A stretch of 64,000 bases of DNA from Sisyra terminalis (GCA_958496175.1 OY292276.1:53209080-53273079), one strand, 5' to 3'; numbered from the stretch's first letter, positions 47,012 through 58,513 are shown. Notes: a model not told the origin generated them from the sequence alone. Translations and numbers: made by a program.

Positions 47012-47394
47012 ATTGGTAAAAAATACTCAGAGGACTAGGATCAAATAATAATCAGTTAAAACTATTTATTACATGCGCGACATTTCGGCCCGGTTATTGA
47101 GCCTTCCTCAGGCGTTCGTAAATAATCGCTTTAACTTTGTTAAAAACAATCATTGTCCATTCATTTTTATACGGTACAGTTGGTAAAAACAATCATACAA
47201 CTCCCAAGATACACAACATTTTTTCAGTAAAATATATAAAATAAAATTTCAACAAAAACAATTAAAAATTAGTTAAAGAATGACGTTAATTTAAAAAAAA
47301 AAAAACTGACGTTTCGGGCTGAAACGTCGCGCATGTAATAAATAGTTTTAACTGATTATTATTTGATTCTAGTCCTCTGAGTATTTTTACCAAT
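47012..47394 (-). mobile_element. Foldback element carrying a hammerhead motif, 383 bp
   Basis: Inverted arms of about 80 bp (ATACTCAGAGGACTAG, AATAATAATCAGTTAAAACT, ATTTATTACATGCGCGAC) enclose a unique ~220-bp centre. The left arm continues into a complete minus-strand hammerhead. The right arm contains only its 3' half (GAAACGTCGCGCATG). This is the same design as 16348-16611, 57970-58609 and 62095-62501. No ORF; no target duplication could be assigned because the flanks are part of the palindrome. Confidence 0.75.
47071..47125 (-). ncRNA. Hammerhead ribozyme, intact core (type III)
   Basis: Minus strand: CTGAGGA (47111-47105), stem II GGCTC/GGGCC (47103-47099 with 47091-47087) with a 7-nt loop, GAAA (47086-47083), then TGT and cleavage-site C at 47079. 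Stem I pairs CGC/GCG, has a 2x2 internal loop (AA/CA), and continues TTACG/TGTAA. An internal loop here is where natural hammerheads make their activating tertiary contact. Stem III is AUGU, too short to close within one molecule. All invariant core bases are present. Confidence 0.8.
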
Positions 47395-49433
47395 ATTTTT
47401 AATGTTTTTACAAACAATCCAAATTTCAAATTTTATTTCATGGTTTCATTTAGTTCTTTTGTGTATGGTAATAATGTTACATTTAAAAAATAACGCGTTT
47501 TACAAATTGCCTACGTTACAATTGATATGTTCTTGATTATATTATATGCAAATATTTTTTTTATAAAATATCAGAGGATTCGGTGAACTTCGTACGACAT
47601 AAAAATGAATTGCGAAAATTAATAAAAGTCAATTAACAATTAAATTAATATACATTGTATTTTACTTATTTTGATTTACACTTATAAAAACATTCAACAT
47701 GTTAAAACTCATATGCATACAAAAAATCCTTAAATTCTCACCTATTCATGAGTTTAAAGACATACATTGATATTTCTAAACATATTTTATTGAATATTTT
47801 GTATCCCTTGAAATTTTATAATTCTTTTGACCAATTCGATCCTAACGTCGCTATTAGTTAGGGACTGGAAGCTTACTGGGAATGTTCCTGTTTTCTTCAG
47901 AACTTCCTTAAACATACTATTCGTTTTATGTTCCAAACGATGCCATTTGAAAACAATTGTTATATTTTTGAATATTGGCCAAGGAGTTTTTAGAATCATT
48001 ACCTATTCCATAAATTAAGGAACATAATGGATCTGGTGGTGGTACCAATTGATGCAATTTCCACCAGCACAACTTAACTCGATTCACTACTGTATTTTAA
48101 CAACTTACAGTATTGACAATTGACTGTCATTTATCCAATTGTTACAGATTACAATAAATATTAAGTAAAGTATGTTAATATAAGTAAATGGCAGTACTTT
48201 TGCAAAACTACATAGCCAAGAAATCACATATTTGATTGTTGTCAAATATTTATTAATGTCAGCGCCTGTTCTGCCTATTTGGCAAATTTGACAGGTATTA
48301 ACAGGTGATATTAATGGGATTTTTTTTATTGGTTTAATATTTTCCTTACAACTTCTTCCTGTTTTCTCATCTTTTAAATCTTTATTTGCCTTCTACAAAT
48401 ATTTCAACACCACAATGAGCCACAAAAAAGACCCCCAAGTCTCAACTCGTTTGTCTATTATTTTATTTTGTTTATTATTATTTATTTTGTTTATTATTTT
48501 GAATCAGTCTTTTATTTACTATGTTTAAATTTGAAATTTTTTGGTACATTTTTTGATCTTATATCATACCAAGTTGCATGTAATTTTCGTTGTAAATTTT
48601 TGTAATCGAAACTGAAAAATTAGGACCGATAAACTATTCTCTTTGAAGTTTTCACGAAAATTTATTCACTGTAACTGGAGTCCGAGGTTTTATAATTTTT
48701 AATTATAAATTTATAATATTATAAATTATAATATTAATAAATTTTATAATTTTTATTTTTTGTGGTACCCACTCCACTATTTTTAGTTAATCAAATAAAA
48801 AGACTTAGGAATTTAAATCGCAATAACATTGTTATATTTTCTATTCCTTTTTCTAATTACCTATTGTATAATTACTAATTCTTTTTTTTTTTGTTTTGTT
48901 TCAGAATGTTTGACAACTTGACAATTCCACACATTTTCTGTCCATAAATTCTTCAGAATAACTGTCAATATCACAATCATTATATAAATGAATAATTAAA
49001 TTATTCCATTAATTTTTTATGATTAAATTTGTGTTATGATAAATATTCGAATATCCTATAATGTGTGGGCAGACCGCACAAACGGTGATAAGTTCATATC
49101 AAAAATAAATTTTTATGAAATCGAAATGTTTGACCAGAATTTAGTACGAGTAATGTAATATACAATGTAGTTGAAAGTTAAAGCAAAAAATATTTCATCC
49201 ACATTATTGTAAAAGTCAATTGAAATTGAATCAATTAAATTCGACCAAAAGAATGCACCATTCGTAAAAAAAAAATATATAAATATTCACACATATCAGT
49301 TTTAGTGAAATTAAATGCTTTAAATATATATTTAGAAAATTCCTATTGGTAACTTTAAAATTTTGATAGAGATATAAGTTTGAAAAAGTTTAAATATTCA
49401 GACTATTAAATTTTGAAATAAAATATTAAATTT
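47395..49433. other. Spacer and probable 5' flank of the ankyrin gene
   Basis: 47395-48880 shows nothing beyond A+T-rich DNA, with an AATATTATAAATT palindromic run at 48690-48745. A strong polypyrimidine tract followed by TTTCAG at 48882-48904 looks like a 3' splice site and could open a 5' untranslated exon running to the coding start. Upstream ATGs with immediate stops (48906 onward) make this uncertain. No promoter motif is called. Confidence 0.35.
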
Positions 49434-49640
49434 ATGCGATCGAAAATGGAATTATTCGAGTCAAGTAATCAATATTTACGGCGTACAAGTCGAGCAATGT
49501 CTTTGACTCCTGAAGAACAAGAGCAACGGGCTAGAATCTTGAGGAATGACCTTTTACTACATGAAGCCGTTATCAAAAGTGATGTGGATGGAGTTCGACG
49601 AGTTCTTCGAGAGCCTACCGATGTCAACTCCCGAAATAAT
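49434..49640 (+). CDS. First coding exon of an ankyrin-repeat protein
   Basis: The exon encodes about 69 residues. A basic serine/arginine N-terminus (YLRRTSRAMSLTPEEQEQRA) leads into LLLHEAVIKSDVDGVRRVL and REPTDVNSRNN. The LHEAV...G....VL....DVN.RN pattern is the start of an ankyrin repeat array. The exon ends in phase 0 at AAT|GTAAGT, a consensus donor. An in-frame stop lies upstream (49419). The second ATG (49446, AAAATGG context) is a better initiation site than the first (TTTATGC). The remaining repeats must be on exons further right; none is found up to 64000, so the intron is long (over 14 kb), unless the candidate micro-exon at 49763 is real. Which ankyrin family is not decided; a resemblance to ANKDD1-like N-termini is only suggestive. 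Confidence 0.85.
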
Positions 49641-50128
49641 GTAAGTGGTTCTTTCAATTCTCAAAGAAAAACGTGAAAACAAAACTCTTAAGTAGATTTG
49701 TTTGTATTTTTGTCAACTTTTGTCACAAAGTGATCATTATTCATTTTCTCTATCCTATACAGAGGCCACGAAAGACTGATGTACACTTATTTAAGGTAAA
49801 CCTTATAAAGAGTTATAATCACGCTATTTTGAAGCTAGATGCCAACAAAAAAAAGCTTAATTTTGCAAAGTTTAAACTCCTTGTTTTGAAGGGTTCAATT
49901 ATTGGAGAGAAAATATAAGGAATATTTTTCTAGCACTTTTTAAAATAGTCACTAGAAAAAAAATCATGTTTTCTTGTAATAATATGGAAAATAGGATATA
50001 ACAAGAAGGGAAAGTTTAAAATTGGCATTTAAACCAAGAACTCATTTTTGGGAAGGATTTGTTTTAATTGCCCAGAAAAAAATTAATGAATAATTATTTG
50101 TGTCGAATGACCAAATTTTCTTTTTCCT
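49641..50128 (+). other. Start of the ankyrin-gene intron
   Basis: Intronic by position after the GTAAGT donor. Apart from the micro-exon candidate, it holds an 81-codon frame that is not bounded by good splice sites. Nothing else is recognised. Confidence 0.45.
49763..49795 (+). other. Possible 33-nt micro-exon after the ankyrin exon
   Basis: CTCTATCCTATACAG precedes AGGCCACGAAAGACTGATGT, and the segment ends CTTATTTAAG before GTAAAC. It would add RPRKTDVHLFK in frame with exon 1 (phase 0 on both sides). Ankyrin arrays usually continue directly with a YGR.P.H-type helix, which this is not. It is more likely chance or a rare alternative exon. Confidence 0.15.
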
Positions 50129-50170
50129 CAATGCGTTTCAACAGTAGTTAGCTGTCATCGTCAGGTGGTA
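50129..50170 (-). ncRNA. Partial hammerhead ribozyme motif (type I)
   Basis: Minus strand CTGACGA (50164-50158), stem II GACAG/CTGTT with a 7-nt loop, and GAAA (50139-50136). Then CGCAT, with U at 50130, instead of the CGCGTC of its relatives. Stem I pairs four of six positions. Core bases are intact because position 7 tolerates any base. Stem III has lost its palindrome, so activity is doubtful. It lies in the ankyrin intron, antisense to the gene. Confidence 0.55.
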
Positions 50171-50521
50171 TTTTTATTTTTTCAATTGTAAACAAATTTT
50201 ATACAAAATATTTGGTTTAAATAACTTGATCTGATTGGATCAGATCATTGGAGATATTGATGAGATTTTGGTGGAAGTCAAATTTGACCAGAGTTAGGCA
50301 AATGTTTTTGGCAGAGTGCAATGGTGTTTGCTAAAAAAAATGCAAGTCGTCTTTCCATAATGGGGAATATTTTGCTCAATATTAACAAAATTATCAACAA
50401 CAATGCCATGTAACGACCAAAAAACCAAAAAACGACCTAAAACATTGGGGAAGTTTGGCAAATTGGTTTGATCAATTATTAAGATTTTGTTTGATAAAAT
50501 TGAGAAAGATTTTAATCGGAT

Positions 50522-52424
50522 CAATATGGCGAGTTGGCCCTCAAATAGGAACCTATATCGAAATATTTCGTACTTGTATATCGTAATTCAGATCCTGATA
50601 ATTTAAATTAAATTTATCCAGAACTATTTGAGAATCAAAGTATTACAATTGCAATTACTTATAACAGTGACGATGATTATTATATTTTTTCTTTAATTTT
50701 TATAAATAATGAACACTATATGCTTTCCTTTTCTTTTAGGATAATTATTCCAATTCTTAAAGGCAATTATCTTATGAGTAAATGTTGAAAAACAAATAAA
50801 TATAAAAAACGATTTTTATGTGTTTTTTCAGTGATTTACAATCACAAAACCAATATATGTTTTGCTCGTATATGTGTGCTGATTTTCTATTTAGAGTATT
50901 TAATTAATAATTAATTCGAATTTTAATTAATGCCAGATTTAAACATTTATCTCTAAGATAGATCAAATAGACGCAAAAATTAAATACAAAAAGACAACAT
51001 AAGCATATACAAAACAGAATTAAAAACGCCAAAAAGCGTAAATTTTAAGGTCAAATAAGTAAATTTATTGAATAATTAATACTTCCTTTGCCATGGGGGC
51101 TCACATTTATGTTTTTGTCCTAAAGGAATACATTTAGTTTCCCCAAGGAATTAAATTTTTTCAAATGGATTAGAAGACCCAACGTATGCTTGCATTTATA
51201 TTTTTTTTGAAATATTGGGCACGTACAATTACATTACCAATATCAGGATCTATATTAAACGCCTAAGTGCCATAAAACTCTATTCAAAATCTTCAAAAAC
51301 TTCCCAGTCTTTCGTAATATATTTGGTTCCCAATTCTGAAGTTATACTTTTATAACTCTAATTTGAAGTACACACATAGTATGTATTATCCTCTTTTATA
51401 TTTTCTTGTTTTGCAATACCCAATGATAAGATTCGGTTCATTCTTTTAAAGTAACTATTGGTTTCACAGAAAAAAATATGTAGCATTGCAGCTCTGGATT
51501 TCTGCCCATAGATTATTTAATTAGAGTAAATCATTTAATTTATTTCAAAATTGAGAAACAGATAAACAATCTCTTAAAGTGTATTCTTCTTTAATTATGA
51601 AATTGGTAGATTTAATCCAATTATTTGTACTTAGATATCCTGATGCTGTATTGAACTAATTTTGATATGATTTTAGCCACTTAGTGTATTGAAATAATTA
51701 ATAATTTCCGGAATTGTTTCTTTCCACTTTTCTACGAAAAGTGCTGCTACCTTTAAAGAAGTTTGTTAATAATTTTACATTTGTAAAATCAATTTGTTTG
51801 TTACTTATAAATTAATAAATTTGCTAGGTATATCAATATTAATATGAATTTATCAGTTTTAATTGATAATCAATAAAACCTTTTTAATTTGACTTCCAAA
51901 TTGGCAGGTAAATTGCCAATGTAAACATTTTTACCAACTTATAATAATATTTAGATATTGTGGTTCAAATTTAAAATAATTTCACATTATATAGAAGTAA
52001 ATTAAATTTTAATGCTGTTAAATAACCATTATTGAAGTGTTTTTCATACATAGATGTCCAATTTAATATTTTTCTGTACATAATATAAAATAATTGTCCC
52101 CTTTTATTAAATGGCGTTAAAACACACTTTTTTGACGTGATTGTCACCATTTCGGTGTACATTTAAATTGCATCCTTAAAAATATGTATGATATACTCTG
52201 TAAAGTTACCGTAAGCTTTTTATTGGTTTTATTTCTCTAGCTCAATTATTATTTGAGAAATATTACTTTAATAGTCAGGCGGATGGACATTTTAGCTCAA
52301 ATCTCAAGGATAAATGGGAATTTAGTCGCGAAATGTACATAAAATGTCTTTGTACATCAATTCGATATTTTAGCATAAATTTCGATATAGGTTCCTATTT
52401 GGAGGCCAACTCGCCATTCTGAAC
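50522..52424. mobile_element. Inverted-repeat DNA element, 1.9 kb
   Basis: A ~43-bp inverted pair marks the ends: ATGGCGAGTTGGCC followed by CTCAAATAGGAACCTATATC at 50525-50562, and the reverse complement at 52382-52422 with one insertion. The interior is A+T-rich with no recognisable transposase. No target duplication is evident (flanks GGATCA versus TGAACT). It is probably a decayed DNA transposon within the ankyrin intron. Confidence 0.65.
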
Positions 52425-53618
52425 TGGCTTAAACCCTTTGACCAACAAAATTGCCAAATATAAATTTAAACTTTTACCTCAATAAGTGAAAAATTGCGGA
52501 AAACAAGTATAGATTCCCAAAAATTAATATTGATCTGCACAAATAAATTTTAGAACTGTCCTAGATGATAAGAACTGCACATCAAAAAACACTGACGTCA
52601 TTACAGGATATTCAATTCTGAATGATTATTTTTAATTTCTTCATTATTGCTGAAAACGTGATAGGGAAATTTAATCTTGATCTTGCAACTAATGAGGAAC
52701 TAATTGCCTCATTTTAATAATAAATTATAGGCTTCTGACTTTCATTACGAAAAATTAACAATTAAATCGTTTTTATTCAAAACTGTAACAGTTTTAGAAA
52801 CATAAATGAATCCAATCAGTGATATATAAAATTGAAATACGTTTTTTTTCCATGAAATTAAAATTATCTGACTTCAATCATAACTATGATATTTGTAGTG
52901 ATAAGTTCAAGTTTGCTTTAATGAATATTAAAAAAATCCTTTGAACATATCTTTTGTCATTATATTTTTTCAACTTTATTTTACAAGATAAAAGAAAAAA
53001 ATATTATTTTTTTAGCAATAAATTCTTTCTCTTTGAAATCAAACAGCAGTTGAAATCTAAAATATTTTTGTGAATATAAATTTCATTAACTGAAGGGCAA
53101 CACTGTAAAGTCTACTTAATTTTATTTAAACTTCAAATTTTGAATTAGTTCTACAGTTACCCCCTACAATTTTCTTATTGAGAAAACAAAAATTATGAAA
53201 AGATATTAGGAATTAATCAGTAAGAATTAAAATTATTTATTTTTGGATATAATGCACCGCTTTTCACTTTTTTCTTCACCAAAATTTGGTATTGAATTTT
53301 GGCTGAACATTTGTTTTTAAATTATTGCTAAATGTTTTTTAGTCAATCTACATAGTTTGTTGCACAGTTTTATTCATTTTTATTTGTGGAAAAAGTTGTT
53401 CATAAATGTTTGTGCTACCAAAAATGGATAATATTGGTATAACTAAAGGTCCAATTCCAGAAAAACGATCAGGAAGTATATATGCAAATAAATGCTGTTT
53501 CAATTCTGGAATACCAATTTACTTATAGTATAGGATCTAGTTGCAACACGAGTACAAATTTAAAACTTTGAATACGGAAAAAATAGCTCTAATATGGTAC
53601 AAATGAAATAAATATATA
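52425..53618. other. Spacer, nothing recognised
   Basis: A+T-rich, probably intronic; no feature is supported. Confidence 0.5.
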
Positions 53619-54528
53619 GGAACACGGGGCGGAATGGGGTGCCGGGGCGGGATGGGAAATGGAATTAGCGCTTGCTACAGGTGACAAAAACGCGAAAAAA
53701 TCATACTCAATGTTCTGTTAACTGTGCTGCATTATAAAAAGTGGCTATCGCCAGTAAAGAGTGCAGTTGTTTTTATTTTTATCAAAAGTCGAAATAAACG
53801 TTTCCGAATTGTAATTTTTGCAAAGTAACACTAAGGTAATTACCCTATGTTCTATTTTTTGTTTGAATATTAACATAACATGTTTGTTAAAACATACTGA
53901 TGACTAACTAAAAGCTCAGTGATAATTCAAATATAACCAATATATCCTGCCATAATAGTCGTGCTTCTGGGAAAGGTACTTTGGGGCACAATGAGTGGGG
54001 AGGAATGGGATATACCATTCAGATAGTATTTCCCATTTAGATAGACATTTTTATTTTATCAGCAGATAATGCGTACATATATAAGGAAAACTAGCCGATA
54101 ATCCAAATATAAGAAAAGTCGGAAGATAAAGAGGTAATCTGCTTATACTGTCAGGATTTATACTCCAAATCTAATGAAAGCTGGTGTTCCTGCAGAATTT
54201 GTCAAAAATGGGCACATTTGGCATGTGCTGGGCTAAACACGATGATGACAGTGTCTTCATCTGCGAACTAAGCCAATAACAAGTATCCTATTGCGCCCAA
54301 GGCTCATTTCCCATTGTGCCCCAGAGGGTGGAACAGAATGGAAAATTTCCATTTGTTTTTGAAACCTAAATGTTTAATATCAATTATTAATTTAAATCAA
54401 TAAAACCTTTTTTTATTTGTAAAGAATGAATTAAATAAATATATAAATTACAAAACAATGAGATTGTTTCTTTAAATCTCTCGTAAATTGTAATTAAAAC
54501 TTAGGTACCCCGTTCCGCCCCAGGTTCC
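53619..54528 (+). mobile_element. pogo-like transposon relic, ~0.9 kb
   Basis: The inverted ends GGAACACGGGGCGGAATGGG (left) and the complement of CCCCGTTCCGCCCCAGGTTC (right) are GC-rich islands in A+T-rich DNA. The interior keeps the zinc-finger tail of a transposase (54113-54279), while most of the DDE domain is missing. GGGGCAMAATGRG motifs recur at 53980-54005 and 54297-54345. Internal deletion left a non-autonomous relic. Confidence 0.75.
54113..54279 (+). pseudogene. PHD-like zinc-finger tail of a transposase
   Basis: Translation reads EDKEVICLYCQDLYSKSNES, WCSCRICQKWAHLACAGLN and, after a one-base shift near 54240, HDDDSVFICELSQ and stop. The CxxC...CxxCxxWAHxxCAG...FxC spacing is that of the PHD-like finger at the C-terminus of many insect pogo-type transposases. 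The frameshift and the absence of the rest of the protein make it a pseudogene. As read, the shifted frame stops at TAA a few residues after AGLN. Confidence 0.75.
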
Positions 54529-55339
54529 CCACGTCATTAAAGAAGAGTTTAAACGAAAACTTACCTACTTACACCTTACAATTAGTAGCAACTGTGACTT
54601 TAAAAACCTTTTAAATATACTGTTGCGATATGGATTAGGATTTATTTCCATAAGATTTAATTGAAATGTTAAATAAATATACGAAACGTCGCCACTTTAA
54701 AAAGACTACTATTGATGCGTCTTATGTCAAAATTTCCTTTATTCACATTCTTAATTTTGATAATTTGACGTTATCAGTATGGATCAATTAATAATATTTT
54801 AATCAGTAGTACTGGCAAGCAATTTTAAATTAACACCTTATAAAAATGAAAATCCAACTTGTAAAAAAATACTCAAAAAATTAGATTTCGATTATTTGCA
54901 TTCTTCATGCGGTAATTTCGCTGTCGGATTCTGTGCTATGAGTTCAACTTTGGGGTAAAAATTTAAATTCAAAGTTATGTGTTGTTATCCAATCGAAAAT
55001 TATTAGAGCCATAACTGGTGCTCTAAAATACGTGCAAAGTGTTATAATGTTTAGAGATATTGATTATGAAATAGACTAAGAAATCGCTTCGATAATTAGT
55101 AAAAATTACAAGAAAAGGTTCCACACCCGAATCAATTAGCCAGAAAAAGCTTAAAAGCCAAATGTTAAACGAGACTCAAGCGAATCCGTTTAACCTAATG
55201 GAGTAAATAGGGAAACAACAATCGAGTCCAACGATAGACGCACCTTTTATATTCAAATCTACACAGGTGTAGGGAGGAATAATTACTTAAGTTTTTAAGT
55301 TTCCTTAGATTTAAGATGTATAATAAGTTTTATTAGAGA
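54529..55339. other. Spacer, nothing recognised
   Basis: No coding or repeat feature is supported. Confidence 0.5.
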
Positions 55340-56571
55340 CTAGCTGATCCCCGCAACTTCGTCTGCGTAACGTAGGTGTAGATTATATTTTTTTTTTAGA
55401 TTTTTCTATTTGTAGTGGTATATAAAAATTTTTATTTTTCTTATTTCTTTTACGAAAAAAACATAATCATACTTAAAAATGTATTTTGCCAATTAAAAAT
55501 TTTTAAAAAGTTTGATTTGTGAAAAACAAACAAAAATTAAAAACCACCTCTTTGATATTTGGTATAAGTATCTACTATACTTAAATTTTCATGCAAATTA
55601 AGTAAAATTACGTTATTTAAAATGCTGTTATTAAAATAATATAAGAAAAATAGAAACTATCATAATTATTTAATTAATTATTTATTTATTAATTACTCTT
55701 ATTAAATTTAAAATTTCAATTCTTTATTAACTCTACATTTTCTCATACAAACTTAGTCATCCCTTTTACTCTTTCAGAGTAGGAATTTTCAAAAAAAAAA
55801 ATTCTCATCAGATGTCTACTTTCTATAAGGAATACATCGAATATTAAAATTTCATCAGTCAGAGGGGACATTTAATGCATGATTTTATGTATGCACGGTT
55901 TTAAAAACGTATTTACTTTAAGTTTTATTACTATTATTATTATTATTACTACTACTATTACTTTTTTTCGTTAAAATTTCCTTATTTGAGCAACTCTAAC
56001 GGTCTATTTAAAAAAAGAAATTTTTAAAGTTTACTGTAAGATTCGAACCCACCTCTTCTTAATGAGGAACATCAGAATGTCAGACACTTAAGCTATTACG
56101 CTATTAACATCAACTATTGTTTTTATATATATATAAACGTTTATAATTCAAAAGGGCAATTTTTTAAAATTTAATTTGAATTTACTGTGCTTTCTGTCAG
56201 TTCAACTAAAAATATTCTTACAGATTATTTTCTAACTTTTAATTATCTTTCCAATGATATATAACTCGCTTGTCTAAAGTAAAAAATTCTGTTTTCACCC
56301 CTAGGGAATACCTTCCCTTATTATTTTTTTGGAATGATAAGTAGCCTATAGTCTGTGGGAAATTGTGTTGTATCTTAATACTAAATTTCATTAAATTCGG
56401 TTGTTCCGTTCTTTAGTTAAATCGGGACACACAGACAGACAGACAGACAGACAAAAATTTTAAAAATGTTAAATTTGGAATAAGGGCCTCTTGAAACAAA
56501 TATTTACCCTGAAATTGAGTTCAAAATCGAAATGTACAGACAGACGTAAGAATTTTATATATTAGAATAGA
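55340..56571 (-). mobile_element. Helitron-like non-autonomous element, copy D
   Basis: It is inverted relative to copy A and shares both of its ends: minus-strand 5' A|TCTATTCTAATATATAAAAT and 3' GATCAGCTAG|T, including the CTGT-rich tract (56428-56450). A ~70-bp tRNA-like insert (56035-56105) is present here but absent at the matching place in copy B. No coding capacity. Confidence 0.65.
56035..56110 (-). other. tRNA-like segment (SINE head) inside Helitron copy D
   Basis: The minus strand has an A box TAGCTTAAGTG (56095-56085) and a B box GGTTCGAATCT (56049-56039), about 36 bp apart, with tRNA-like spacing and one change from the B-box consensus. Acceptor-stem pairing is not evident, so it is a tRNA-derived relic rather than a tRNA gene. 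It may carry an internal pol III promoter. Confidence 0.6.
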
Positions 56572-57957
56572 TATACCTATTTATGTCTGATTCAAATTCT
56601 ATAATTAAAACCATAGTATAAACTATGATTATATTCTTTGGGTGAGGTTAAAAAGAGTAAAAAAAAAAACAGATATTTCTCAAAAACATAAATATATTTT
56701 TCTTGAGAGTTTAATACGGTAAAGTTGTCACATTTTTACGACATAAAAACGTCAAATTGTCCCTTAAAAGTAAAACACTTTATTGACACGATCATCATCT
56801 TTATATCGCTTGAAAAACACATTTTTTTTTCCTTTTCCTCTTTTCCTCTTTTCGTCTTTTTATTTTTACTTATGTGACATTGCGTTTATCATTAAAATTT
56901 CCGAGCGAATAATTTCCTATGAAATGTACATAAACACACAAGAAACAAGATTAAATCAAAATTTAAATTTGATTTTTAACCCGGAAACATTTCACCAATG
57001 ACATTAAATTATTTTTAACTACAAACCAAGGACTGACATGCTAGCACGAGTGGAGGCATTTAATACGAGAACTTCAAAAGCTTTTTTTGGTCGTAAAATA
57101 TCAAATCGAAATTGTTATTTCTAAAAAAAATATTTATTCAACTTTTAATTTTTCAAATAATTTTCCCTTACTGTTTTATTTTTAGATGCACATTTCAAAG
57201 TGAATATTTCGCGTCGTATATAAAAGCAAGATATAAATCTTGATTTCAAGTGCTTTGAAGTACACAGACCTAAATCCGTCTTTTCTTGCAAATAAAAGCC
57301 ATTTATTTGGAGGTACATTAGTGATTAAATAAATGAAAAAGCTTGAGTTTGCCGTCACAAACAAAGCAAAGTGAGATATTTCAGAGCTTTAGTGCTTTTC
57401 GTATTTGTTAATTTCAATTTACATCGAAAAGTAAATATGATTCATCAAATTAACTCGTTAATATAAAAGTAATTGTAATGAACGTAATTGCTTGAAATTT
57501 TCTTTACATGTTTTTTTTTTTTGGGAAAGATTACAAGTTTTGCTCGACATTATTTTTTTTTTTTTGTTTTAATTAAAAGTTATCTTTCATCTCGGGTAAA
57601 AGCTGGCAAAACTTTATGAAAAAGCATCTGGAGAGAAAAGTTGGAACAATTAATACTGAAATATACTTTAATTAATTGCAAGAACGAAAAAGTTATAAAC
57701 ATCTTCTTCTAATGTTAAGAAATGTTTAGAAGATGCTTGGAAATAAAATTAATTGGTCGGCTTTTTAGGTTTGTGTTTTATGTCTCGTAGTGTTTTACAA
57801 ACTTTATCTTAGTGCTAGTCTCATAAAACATTTAGAAAAAAAGTTTATTGACTTTTTTTTTGTTCCCTTCATATGGACAACTTTGTATTGGATTTGAAAT
57901 TTTTTAGTTCTTAAATAATTTAAACTAACCAAAGCATCTAAACATGATTATACTATT
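56572..57957. other. Spacer, nothing recognised
   Basis: A+T-rich; small frames at 56783-57001 and 57182-57364 have no recognisable features. Confidence 0.5.
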
Positions 57958-58060
57958 GCTATTTATAACAGATGATAAAATTCAGATCTCAGCTTGTATT
58001 AAATAAGAAGATAATTCAAGTTGTTTAAGATCGGTTTTTTTATTTAATATTTTTTTAATA

Positions 58061-58112
58061 TTCAAATTAGCCACGTTTCGTTACGTATCGTAACTTCATC
58101 AGGCTTCTTGAA
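58061..58112 (-). ncRNA. Hammerhead ribozyme motif (type II), cleavage-site variant
   Basis: Minus strand CTGATGA (58102-58096), perfect 6-bp stem II GTTACG/CGTAAC with loop ATA, GAAA (58079-58076), then CGT and G at the cleavage position (58072). Relatives have A there, and G at this site blocks hammerhead cleavage. Stem I has TTCAA/TTGAA and AGC/GCT helices around an internal loop. Well folded, but predicted uncleavable. Confidence 0.72.
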
Positions 58113-58235
58113 TCATAAAAAAAAATATAATATTTTCAATTTAAATTCAATAAATAAAAAAAAAGTATTTAAATAATTTTTTTATTTATTTATTGATGGA
58201 TAATAATATATGTCTTATGAGACTCAATTTCTTCC

Positions 58236-58284
58236 TTATTACGACGCGTTTCAACAATTTTTAACTGTTATCATCAGGTAATAA
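58236..58284 (-). ncRNA. Hammerhead ribozyme, intact core (type I)
   Basis: Minus strand CTGATGA (58277-58271), stem II AACAG/TTGTT with a 7-nt loop, GAAA (58252-58249), CGCG, T and cleavage-site C (58243). Stem I is 7 bp (TTATTAC with GTAATAA). ACGCGT is a perfect palindrome, so stem III would form between two RNA copies. All invariant bases are present. Confidence 0.82.
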
Positions 58285-58353
58285 TTATTTAGTGAATTAA
58301 TAATTAATAATTTAATAAATCAAAAACTATTAATTATTATTATAATTAAATTA

Positions 58354-58402
58354 TTATTACCTGATGATGACAGTCAAAAACTGTTGAAACGCGTCGTAAT
58401 GA
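58354..58402 (+). ncRNA. Hammerhead ribozyme, intact core (type I)
   Basis: CTGATGA (58361-58367), stem II GACAG/CTGTT (58369-58373 with 58381-58385), GAAA (58386-58389), CGCG, T and cleavage-site C (58395). Stem I is 7 bp, TTATTAC with GTAATGA. It faces the minus-strand copy at 58236-58284 with about 70 bp between them, so transcripts of either strand contain one forward ribozyme and one antisense copy. All invariant core bases are present. Confidence 0.85.
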
Positions 58403-58513
58403 AGAAGAAAGTCTCATAAGACATATTTTACTATCCATTATTTTATTGTGAATCGGAAATAAATAAAATACTTATTTATTGAATTTAAATTGAAAATATT
58501 ATATTTTTTGTGT

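Noticed and set aside
47311..47345. CTGACGTTTCGGGCTGAAACGTCGCG as a second ribozyme in the right arm of the foldback
   Set aside because: The CTGANGA core is missing; only the 3' half of the ribozyme is present.
49469..49657. 62-codon minus-strand frame
   Set aside because: Antisense to the ankyrin exon.
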